This document shows positions 1 to 10,149 of a stretch of DNA of 64,000 nucleotides, piece after piece (position 1 is the stretch's first letter; the number at the start of each line of letters is the position of its first letter). The notes beneath the pieces are model-generated. The model was not told the origin of the DNA. It ran no database searches and saw only the letters and a program-made list of their open reading frames with translations. The position numbers were made by a program, and so were the translations under genes. Origin of the DNA: Onchocerca volvulus (Eukaryota; Nematoda; Chromadorea; Rhabditida; Onchocercidae); the NCBI GenBank assembly GCA_000499405.2, contig HG738140.1, positions 372,001-436,000 on the forward strand, given 5' to 3'.

Positions 1-1060
1 TCAGGGAATATAGCAAAATCATTTATCATTGTTAGAATGAATGTGTACAATCGCCGATCGTCCATCTTTTCCATTTCTTTTCAATAATACCATTATATCG
101 TCTGAATATAAGCATTCGTAATGATTTTACAATAAAAACATATGCCAAAAAACGAAAAACAAAAAAGTAAAAACATAATTTTGCAGAAAAAACATGAACT
201 CCATTGTCATATTCATTTATCGATTAGTAAATCCTGATCATAGTTATAACTTCTATCATAGACCATATTTTAATAAGACATGAATACTAAATTTGTTAAT
301 TTTTAAACGTAAGACATGAATATGATACTACTAGATTTGCTAATCAAAGCCATTATCTGTGATGCATGTTGAAAGCTAACAGTTGCCAGATATTTTAATC
401 AAAACTTTAGCCTTATCTAAAAACTCGTCAATTCTTTCTTTTCGATATTTTTCTTAACCTATGACTATTTAGGCTTTTTTGAAATGATTTTGGCCATTGT
501 TATCTTTATCTTAAATTGTTCCTCATTCTTTTCCAGTCTTAGACCACATTTTTCTTTGTAAATAAGATGATAAATAAATTCTTTTTGCATAATTTGGGAT
601 TGCGATATGATTCGGAGTTTTAGCATCGTTTATTTGACGTTATCCTCTCTTAGATTATCAAAAGAAAATAAAAGAGTATAAGGAAGCATAGCGAATCAGC
701 GAACAGCAAAAAGTGATTCTGAAAAAGCAGCATTCTAGCCAATAAATCTTCATTTCTTTATTGTCGCTGATTTCAATCAGTCGTTTCTTTTACTTCAATT
801 AAGTTATGAATTATAATGTACCTTTCGGCCAATAATTAATCATTGTGAATGATGCATGAAAGCTCACAGAACTATACGACTCAATCGATTGAAATTTTTG
901 CAAATCTCGAACTGAAGCATTAAATTTTTGATGTAACTTTGCCAGTAATTTCAAAATTAAAACGATAAAAAATTGCAAAAATCTCCATTGTAGTATTTCA
1001 TCGTTTCGTAAAATTGTCGGTTGATAGACGGTTTAGGAAGCTAGAGAAATTCATGAAATT
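1..1060. other. AT-rich stretch without recognisable gene
   Basis: No reading frame, splice-consistent exon, RNA gene or repeat of note was seen on either strand. It is probably upstream flank of the MSP-domain gene that starts at 1061. Confidence 0.5.
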
Positions 1061-3490
1061 ATGCGGGAAATATCGACAAGCACGGATCGGTCACCGAAAA
1101 TGTCCATTTCCAGGATCATGAGAAGCAAGCTGTAATGCTTTCATCCTTTACATCTTATTCGTTTCATTTTTCCTGCTCTTGAATATACTGATTAATCGGG
1201 AAAATTGATCGGCGATGGTGCGCATGATTTTGCACATTTCTCAAATGAATAAAAATGTCGACAACTCTTAACTCTTTGATACTTCCAGCTTATTATTTCA
1301 AATTTGACCAGAAACATCCAAGCAAAGCATCATACAAACTATACATAAATTCTAAGTAAAATTGAAGAGAAAAAAAAGTCAATTAAGGAAAGTGAAACAC
1401 AACTGATAATAATAATCACCCGAAATTGAAAAAAAGAAAAATTGATACTTTTTATTAATATTTCAGTAGCACAGCAGTAGGCTCAACAAGCAAGGATATC
1501 AAATTGGATGATACACAAATGTCGTATGCACCACTAACCACAAGTTATGTTATCAAATCACAAAGACAAAAACCGAAACAGTATACTCCTTTTAATTCTG
1601 TCAATTCCATACCAGTTGTAATATATTACTGCGTTTTTATATCAATTTTGAAAATATATTGGAATGATAATAAAATGATCGATGACCAATCGATTGTTGG
1701 TGATCAAAAAATGTCATCAAAACATGGAATGTAAATTCATCATTACCTAGTTTCAAACTAATTTTTAACCTCATATGGCCAACAAATGAAGGTCCCCGGC
1801 TTTTCGCATTCTATTCCATATTCTCTTATTGTTTTTACAGCAAAATGAACTCATCATAACCAAAAATGATGGCAGTTCAGATGAAACTGATTTTTGAAAT
1901 TGTGAGAATTTTGAATTTAGATTTAATTATGTCCATCTTTTTGTTTCAAAGAATTAAAATTAATATCCAACTGCAGAGCAGTAGCTATTTATTTTGCACC
2001 CATGAAACAACGACCGGAAATAGCATTAACTGAAATGGAGCTATGTAATAATGCCGATGTGCCGCTTTTGTTCAAGCTTCGCTCCGATACAATCTCCAGC
2101 GTTACGGTAACACTACTATCGATCAACCTGATTTTAATTTTTGGATTCTGATGCTTTAGACTGGTGAAATAATTGGAAATCTTGAGAGCAATTAATTTTC
2201 TATAGGCTGCACCAGCTGGAAGTGGCTGCATTCCACCACGTGCGGAGCAACGTTGTTTCCTGACGTGGCGACGACCAGTGCATCAGGAAGAAAAACAGCA
2301 GCAGGAGGACACAAAAGTTCCAAAACTGATACTTATTACAAATTTCGTTGAACAGGAAATCGACAACAATCAGACGGTGGAAACCAAATTGATAGGTAAC
2401 AAAATATCTTGCCATGGTCGACAACAGCAATGAGATTAAGAAGCCATTTATTGCATAATATCATAATATATTTGGAAATCTTACTTGCCCTTTGGATATA
2501 TTGGGCCAACGCTTGGTTCAATAATTAGAATTTTTAGTATTGCTTTCGAACTTCTTTTTTATTTCTTTTTTATCAATAATTCCTTTCTCTGATTATGAAA
2601 ATAACGGCGTAACTGATGAGACTAGATTTTTATCACCAGGATTGTTGAGAGATCGAACACACTCTTTCTCTTCTACTGATGATCATCTTTTCATCCTAAT
2701 TTTAAAATACTGATATTTTCATCCAGAACCACACTATTTGATGCTTGCTATAACACACGATAAATGAATTACAGCGCGGATGCATTCAGACGGAAAAAGA
2801 TCAGACGATCAGATACCTTTAATGAAATTCACGTTTGAAAAAAAAGAAGTAATCTCGCCCTCTGAAACGTTGAGTTCTATTGCTGCGTAGGTTTATCTTT
2901 TTCATTTCCCTTAACCATAGAGTGAACAGTGGATAGTTTCAGACAAATTTGAAGTTATAAACTTTAACTGGAATTATATCGAAAATTTACATAACAGCGA
3001 AACAAGTATTACGCCTTATTTCTCCGAAATTTTAACCTCAAACTTGTTTCACTTAATTCAATGTATGTAGCTTTCTAACATGGCCATATGCAACGATCTC
3101 TCGAACTCCAAATAGTTTCACAACATCCATAATCTAAATTTCACTCTCTTTCTTCATGATCTCTGGCGAAAATAGTATCTGTGAGATATTTCTTGTTCCG
3201 CTTTGTTAACATTATAACAGTTTCTACTGAAAAATTCCATTAGTGAATTGTTTCTTGGATTCAAAAAAATTCGTTTCAAATTTTAAAATTTACAAGAAAT
3301 TTCCGTATGATTCAAATTGACAAACTGTACGGACATTGTCCATTGCAGACAACCGATAAAAAAGGAACTTACCCAGGAAGAAGTGCTAAAAGAGCTAAAC
3401 CGTTTGATTCAATGGTTTCAACGCCATCCCTTGGAGACTATGATAATACTGTTATTCCTCACTGCATTTTTTGTCGCAATTTTTGATTAA
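1061..3490 (+). CDS. MSP-domain protein with C-terminal membrane anchor (VAP/MOSPD-like)
   Basis: Seen: exons at 1061-1131, 1467-about 1580, 1977-2106, 2206-2395, 2775-2848 and about 3377-3490 join in phase to about 230 residues. Exons 3 and 4 carry the beta-sandwich core of a major sperm protein domain, with 'CNNADVPLLFKLRS' matching the strand that normally reads N-x-S/T-D-x-x-V-x-FK-x-K, then 'GCIPPRAEQRCFLTWRRP' matching the later proline and strand. The last exon ends in a hydrophobic segment, 'ETMIILLFLTAFFVAIF', directly before the stop, so the protein looks tail-anchored. Family knowledge: VAP and MOSPD proteins are ER tail-anchored contact-site proteins, while the sperm cytoskeletal MSPs lack the anchor. 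Uncertain: the donor of exon 2 (1581, or 1731) and the acceptor of the last exon. Which MSP subfamily it belongs to is inference. Confidence 0.65.
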
Positions 3491-3493
3491 ATC

Positions 3494-3499
3494 AATAAA
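3494..3499 (+). promoter_or_regulatory. AATAAA polyadenylation signal of the MSP-domain gene
   Basis: A perfect AATAAA lies four bases behind the stop codon of the MSP-domain gene. Very short 3' UTRs are common in nematodes. Confidence 0.4.
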
Positions 3500-4482
3500 A
3501 CAATCTCACTCTTTTCCTCAAATAATAACTTCAACTGCTCCTGGGATTACTTTTCCTTTTGAGCGATTGCAAACTTAACTTTCCGGATCAAATCCATCAA
3601 CATATTCGAATCCAAATTAATAAAATTTGAGTTTGTTTGATTTCCAACTAAATGGATACTTTGTTTCCATATTCGAATCATTTCGAAATACTACAGTATT
3701 CATTTCATCACAGTTTCAAAGTAAATCTGAACTTTTATGAATCTTGAAAACTTGTTCATTACTTGATGAAATATTATTGCACTGTAGGTTCAGATGAATC
3801 ATGTTCCGGAACTTTGGCTAATTTCTGCATAAAGTTTTCGAGTTTCTGCGAACTTCTGCGAATATTATCTTCAATTCTTTCACTCCCAGATTATTATCTC
3901 AATATTATCTCTAACTCTATTACTCTCCAAAAATTCAAGACATCACAGATTAGTAACTCCGAACTGCAGATTAATAATTCCAACCAACTCAGACATCTTA
4001 ATATTGCAGTTGATGCCAGTTATGAGACATAATTAACTGATCTTTCCCGCCATTCTTTTCGCTGAACCAACCGAAATTCATGCTCAACTAAACAATAATA
4101 AATAGGCTTCCCTGTTCACAACAATAGGTCAAGCTAAAGGTCACGAAACATCATCCCCCCTATCGCCGCAAGCCATCACTCTTTATAATCTCAGAATCTT
4201 TGTGGAGAAGAGCCGATTGGTATTTGACGGTTTGTCGTTGTTTCAGTGAACTCCTAACAAGTGTCCTTGCATGTTCTTCGAATTGTTTCCCGGAGTAAGT
4301 AATGATAATTCCATGTGTTTATTACGGATTAGAGTAATCAAATGAAAACAATTTGTATAGAATGATAAAAGGTCAAAGAACTAGAATTAAGAGAGATTGG
4401 CAGAGGGAAGTTGCTCAAATGTTCGAGATTATACGTCTTGAATTTCACTTTTGAATACCAATGCATAATTGAAGCTTTGCAG
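3500..4482. other. Intergenic, no supported feature
   Basis: An 89-codon open frame at 3763-4032 has low-complexity Ser/Ile/Asn content and no domain. The 3' end of the stretch (TTTGCAG ending at 4482) looks like an acceptor, possibly the trans-splice site of the next gene. Confidence 0.4.
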
Positions 4483-4497
4483 AATTCGATTGATATC

Positions 4498-5551
4498 ATG
4501 GAGGAAGAAATAAGCGTCGCCGTACCATCGAGTAGTAGTAGTAATCCCAGTGATGCTAATGATAGTAAGGTTTCGTACTTGTCAAATGTCGAAAGGAATA
4601 TAACAATCCTTTTCGGTATATTACCTCGCTCAACTCAAGTTACTTCATCATCTTTCGGCAGTATCATAACTGATTGTTCGAAGGTATATATTTGAAATTC
4701 GTTATATAAACAATTTTCCGATGTTGTCCTTAGTAATAATATCACGGTTATGGCACTGATAATACAGATAAATTAAAGGTTTAAATTCTGTTAAAGCCAA
4801 AAATCCATACTTTTTTGATGAATTAATAAGTTGTCTTTTAGATTTGCCGATATTGCTTATCAGATGACGATATCAGTGAATGGTTAACTCCATGTAAATG
4901 TATTGGAACAATGAAGTGGGTCCATCTGAGCTGTTTCGAGCAATGGCTTTCCTTTGCACCATACAATATGAAATATAGTTGCGCTATTTGCAGGTAAATA
5001 CTTATCTTTTTGATTATCTAGTCTAGTCAAACTTATTCCAGAAATTCATTAATGCTCAGTAGCGTGGTGATCGTGATGAGCTTAGTGAACATTCTTGTTA
5101 TTGTTACGTATCCAGAAATCCTGATTCCTATAAGCGTTAGGTTTGGATGTGAACAACGATATTTCAGCTAATCAATTGATATAATATTTCACCTCTTTTC
5201 AGTCTTTTTTTTAAAATTTTGCTTTCTTATTCATAGCTTAAATAAAATAATTTCAGTTACGTATATCGACGTCAATGGAAATTAAAACCTTACAAAAATT
5301 GGCATTGGCCGCAGTTCCATTTGCGAGTAATTGATCTGTTTGAAATATACTTCGATATAACTCTGACTTATCGCATATGTCACTATTTCCCACGTTGTTT
5401 GGATAATAGGGTTACATTTTTTCTCTATGCTAGCTATGTTTTACTTTGGAAGTTAGTTGTTCTCAGTAGAATGAGATTTAATTTTTATTCAAATATTGTA
5501 TATGATATCGTTACATCAGTATGCTCTTGGACAGTGCTAGATGCATTGTAA
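4498..5551 (+). CDS. RING-CH (MARCH-type) membrane E3 ubiquitin ligase, copy A
   Basis: Seen: exons 4498-4683, 4842-4993, 5042-5140 and 5257-5551 join in phase to 243 residues. Exon 2 encodes a complete RING-CH finger: CRYC, then CKC, then the histidine in 'KWVHLSC', then CAIC, in the C4HC3 order. The spacing 'EW-L-x-PC-K-C-x-G-x-x-KWVH' is closest to MARCH5. Exon 3 encodes a hydrophobic helix of about 25 residues (ending near 'PEILIPISVS'). Exon 4 adds a basic-aromatic linker and further hydrophobic stretches. Family knowledge: MARCH ligases sit in organelle membranes and transfer ubiquitin to membrane proteins from an E2 bound by the RING-CH. Start chosen at 4498 because an acceptor-like TTTGCAG ends at 4482 and no 5' exon is visible, suggesting SL trans-splicing. 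Its neighbour at 6846 is a paralogue. Confidence 0.85.
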
Positions 5552-6845
5552 TCATTTTTTGTTACTTTTAAAATAATTTTTTTCTCCAATTTTAGTTTTT
5601 GTTTCTTATAGATATAACAAAATGCATTTTCGATAACTTTTTAAAGATATGATTTTTGAAGAAAATATAATTTCACAACTAACCATTTTTATTAAATGAG
5701 TTAGCCTTAAAATTAGACGAAGCACTGAAATGTAGATCCAAATAGCAGCTTTCTAAATTTTCATTTTCACTTATCCTGTTCTTTTATATTTTAAATTATC
5801 TTTCAAATTTCGTTATTGTTAACTGAATTCTTTCAAATACCATTGTATGAAAGTTGTAATCTGTTGTGTGAAAAATTATTATGAATACAATTTCATTCAT
5901 TCGAAAAAAAAAGAATGGATATCCTTTATTTAAAGAAAATATTAGGGTCTTACTACATCACTTCACTTTTTTCACTGTTTTGATGGGAAGATTATTCTCA
6001 ATGTCTTTTATATAAGTACAATCTCCTTTAACGAGAGAATTGTCAGGTTTCTATGAGTTGAGACTTAATGACTATACAAACTATTCAGAATTTCACATTT
6101 TCATGTAGACATTCTTCCCAAAGAAAAACAGGATATTAAATTTGTTTAATAATTCTCTAGTTTTTTACTTAGCTCGAAAATCGAATTTGTTCATTTCAAA
6201 TGAAGAAGAAACAAAAAGATTTGGAATAAAGCATACTATTGATCGCAAACTGCTCATTTTTATTTTTATTATAATTAAATTATTTTGTGAGTTATTAGCT
6301 TTTTTATGGCTATTTCGCCTGAAGATGTAATGAACAACAATTTGTATCTGATGTGATTATTAATTGAGAAGATAGTTATATTTTAATTTGAAATCCCAAA
6401 GCTGTTTATCCTTGTTTTTGTGCTTTTACAATGGAGCAATGCGTGTGTTATCTTCCTATGTTTAGAAATGTTTTGTTTGATACTCATCCGATGTCGTCTT
6501 GATAAATTATTAATTTTGTTGTGGTCATTTCTCCTGACGATGTAACAAAGATCATTTTTTCGCAAAATATTCTTGCATTTATTTTTTACAGTGTTTCAAA
6601 TTTTTTTTTTTTTTTTTGGTGTCGCCACAAGGTGAGAGATATGATGAATATTCTGTCTTTTTTTTTTTTTTTATATATTTGGGCTTTCATTTCTAACAAT
6701 AATTTGGTTTTAGCAAAGAAAGACTGTTTTGGTATTTGTTTATTGATTGGAATTGTTTGAAAATTTCGTTTGCAATCAGATATTTTCTTCATTTATTTGT
6801 AAGTATTCCAGTTCCTGATTAACGAATAATTCGACAAAGCTAGAC
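5552..6845. other. Spacer between the two RING-CH genes
   Basis: AT-rich DNA with two long T tracts near 6600 and 6660. Short open frames on both strands here are low-complexity and have no domain support. Confidence 0.45.
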
Positions 6846-7806
6846 ATGCGTTTTGAAAGTATGAGAAGCAGTAACTGGGAGATATACAAATCATTCAGTA
6901 AATCCATTAATGCAGATCAATTTTCCCGAAAAGATATGAAGGTGGCATTGTTGATTATTTCATTGGTTCACGTCATTCACTACAATAAATGAAAAAACCA
7001 TAGATTTTTTTGACTAGTGATTTTTTTTTTATAGATTTGCAGATTTTGCTATGTGGAAGGATGGGGTGAAATTGATTGGCTTAGGCCTTGTAAATGTTCT
7101 GGCTCAATGTTATGGGTTCATAAGCAATGCTTCAATTCTTGGTTAGGAAAAGCTTCTGGAAAGAGTAGAATACAATGTCAGATATGCAGGTAAGCAATTT
7201 TCAATCAAAATTTAAGAGATCTTATCGAAACAAAATACCGAAAAGATGTGGTGTCAACACTCTAAGGCAAGTAATTGCAGAAAATTGGTCAAATAAAAAG
7301 TATTGGAAGAATTTTGTTACCAGTAAGTTGATATATTCCGTTGATAGCTATTTTTCCGCAACTTTACTAAATTTTTACAATTTATATATTTCGTCGTATA
7401 GAAAATTCCTTCAACATTTCCAGTATGTTAGCTTATTATGACGACACATCATTACAGATCTTGTTCTGTAATTTCCGAAGCTATCTCAGTAAATACTTGT
7501 TTTTCTCCCTAGAGCTTATCTGAATCTTATTACAGATTCAGGTATAGGAAAGTGTTGTTTCTCAAACCCTGGAAAGAATGGTCTCTTCCGGACTTACATT
7601 TATCATTTATCGATATATTAGAGCTGCTATTCGATGCTTTCATTTTATATCGAATGAAATTTATTCATACTATAAATAGACCTACTTCAATAGTAGTCAA
7701 AATTCTTCGAACTTCCTATATTTTTCATCGATTTGGCTTTTATGTGCGAGCTTTCTCAGCTGTTGCATCTTCCTTTTTCAGCGTTATGATTATTGATGCT
7801 GTTTGA
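6846..7806 (+). CDS. RING-CH (MARCH-type) E3 ubiquitin ligase, copy B
   Basis: Seen: exons 6846-6941, 7035-7189 and 7536-7806 join in phase to 173 residues. Exon 2 is a complete RING-CH finger (CRFC, CKC, 'LWVHKQC', CQIC). The first residues of exon 3 ('FRYRKVLFLKPWKEW') align with the start of exon 4 of copy A ('YVYRRQWKLKPYKNW'), and intron phases are the same, so the two are tandem duplicates. Oddity: copy A has an extra 99-base exon between finger and linker that codes for a membrane helix. I could not find a phase-compatible equivalent in the 346-base intron here, so copy B may have lost its first membrane segment. The C-terminal half has hydrophobic runs ending 'SSFFSVMIIDAV'. The start ATG is inferred, and an upstream exon cannot be excluded. 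Confidence 0.8.
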
Positions 7807-9122
7807 TTAAAATTAGATTAATTTAATGGTTTTCTATGAGGAAAAGTTTTTGAAGCATGGTGAAAATGAATCGAAAACTGTACTTTTATATATTTTCGAT
7901 ATTATATATTATTATATACTTTTTATGGGTTACTGATAGAGTCCATAAACAAAGTTAAAATTGAAAGAACTGGTCGAGCAATATCTATGTAATTGTATTG
8001 AGAACCAAAATAAAAACTGAAGACGACAAATCGAAGATTAAGACAAATCGCTATTGGATTTTCATCTAGCAAAAGTATATCATCCGAGAATTAGTCCCCT
8101 GTATAGATAAATATATTAGAGAAAAATAAATGGTTCTTAAGAAAATAGGAATAATACGTCAACTAATGACATGTAATTAATAAAACTCTGTTCACAGTTT
8201 TTAATTAAGGCATTTTTTGACCTTCATTATTTAAATATTATGGAACTTACTTGTTAAATATAAGTATGTGGTCGGAATGTATAAGGCCCAAGTTTTTCAG
8301 TTATAAAAAAGTTAATATTTCTTGCATGAAATTGTTTGAAAATATAATAATTTTAACCATCCTTGTTTTGTTTAGCCCTTAAAAATTGGTGTTCTAATGT
8401 GCAAACTGAGTGTTCTGATGTGTTTTGATCGATTTTCTCTTCTTAACTCGTATCTCTTAAAAATCTGTGTACTTATCTAAATATACTGCAGTGAATTACT
8501 TTAAAAGATTGCAACTATTAATATTTGTCCCAGTTCATTAATATGTATTAAAATATTTGAATCATTTTTGTTATTCAATACTTATGCTAGTTATTACTAT
8601 GTGCTTTGTATTTGTGGATCATTTCAATTGCTTTCATTCCTTTTATTTCTGTTTATTTATTTCATGCCAAGAAAAAAAAAAGTGATGAGAAATTCACAGT
8701 GAACACTGTATGTGATATAATTTCTAACAATATAAAAAAATTATCAGTTTAATTGTAAATGTGATTGTTCATCGTAATTCTTGTCAAATTATGTAGATAG
8801 AAGTTGGACAAAAACGGTCGTCATCATTTCGACAAGAAAGATTTTTCTTTTAGGCAAATAATTCAGTTTGAGTAATGAGCATGTTTTGATTTCTCTACAC
8901 ATCTAATCGCTCATTTCAACAGTTAAAAATTATACTGAGTAATTTGGTTTTGGTAGGATTTTCTCCTGACTATCATAAAGAAGAGAATGATAAAGGATGT
9001 AATCAGATAAGAAAATTTAGTTTAAGACGGATGTAACATAATCCATGTAAATTGTTAGGAATGATTATGTCTTTTCAAATACATAAAATACTGCAATCAG
9101 TAAGTATTTGTTTTCATTTTAG
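7807..9122. other. Intergenic, no supported feature
   Basis: AT-rich; no coding exon recognised. The stretch ends in TTTCATTTTAG abutting the next ATG, a likely trans-splice acceptor. Confidence 0.45.
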
Positions 9123-9611
9123 ATGTTCGACATTCTGAAGGATTATTTGTTGAAGCGGTTAATACCAGTAGTATTATGGGTAACCGATGATCCTAGTTCA
9201 TTTTTTGTGACACTGTTATTATTCATCACACCATTTTTGCTACTAACTGTTGTCCTTTCCTGGAAACTTCGTAAGGCAATCAAAGTAAGTTTTATTCCAC
9301 ATATCAAGTTTAGAAAAACTGAGAAAATAAGTATTGTCCCGGGAGGGTGATCATAAGGTAGAGAGAAATGAAAAATCTAAAATTGTTGAGTATTGTAGAC
9401 CGTGTTTCCTGAATTGATGCTAAATTCTCCTGATTTCAAAGGATTGCCGATAAAGAATACTATAAGTAATTCTAAAACAAGAAATTCTGTTATGAGGAGA
9501 AGAGAGAAGGACGATATTTTTTCTACTCATTTTTTAAATAATTCTAGGAAGAAAAGAGACGTGGAAAGTTACAGAAAAGCAATTTGCGACGCAGGAAGAA
9601 AGAATGAATAA
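9123..9611 (+). CDS. SMIM15-like small integral membrane protein with extended basic tail
   Basis: Seen: exons 9123-9284 and 9399-9611, phase 0, 124 residues. The first 54 residues follow the SMIM15 pattern: N-terminal 'MFD', then 'VVLWVTDDPSSFF', a hydrophobic helix 'VTLLLFITPFLLLTVVLSW', then 'KLRKAIK'. The vertebrate protein has the same MFD start, a tryptophan/acidic/DP motif, a membrane helix ending in 'LSWKL' and about 74 residues in all. The second exon adds about 70 residues, rich in Arg/Lys/Asn/Ser ('MRRREKD', 'SRKKRD'), longer than the usual short lysine-rich tail. Function in animals is unknown. The ATG follows an acceptor-like TTTTAG with no gap, so the transcript is probably trans-spliced there. 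The stop overlaps an AATAAA (9607-9612). Confidence 0.75.
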
Positions 9612-10149
9612 ATTATGATTTATACTTTTTTATTATATATAATCAAAAAAAGTCAGAAGATATTGAAAGTTTTTTTTTTCCTATTTCCTTTACTCGCTCT
9701 ATTGAATTAATATGGTGACTTCTGACACCAAATTTGCAGTTCGTTCGTGGTTTTTAAACTGACATGCTTTGTAATTTAGCCATATTTTCAAGTCTTTTTT
9801 TGGGTGTTGTCTGAGGGAAATGCATTCGAGAATTATCAGAAAGAAAATTATGTTTTAAATAGGAAACAAATGTTTTATATTTTAAAATAAAACTATAAAA
9901 CACTTGAATTAAAACCTCGAAAATTCCTGAGCTTCAATAATAATCCAAAAAGTCTTAGAAGAGGACTATTTATTTAGCAATTCTTCCATTTGCTCACCAT
10001 ATTCTCATCTAAAAGTACTTCTAATCCAACTCTTTATTCCAATTTTGGATAATTATCCCTTTTTCAACTTGTCCTTATAATTTAGATACTTTAGTCAAAG
10101 TCATTAAACATCCAAATATGTACACTTCGTTTTGATATCATCCTTTCCA
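9612..10149. other. Convergent 3' intergenic region
   Basis: Lies between the 3' ends of the SMIM15-like gene (plus) and the GDSL gene (minus). A minus-strand AATAAA at 10033-10038 is a plausible polyadenylation signal for the GDSL gene. Nothing else is seen. Confidence 0.4.

Noticed and set aside
3763..4032. 89-codon plus-strand open frame
   Set aside because: Ser/Ile/Asn-rich, no domain, no acceptor or donor, and it lies in a typical AT-rich intergenic region.
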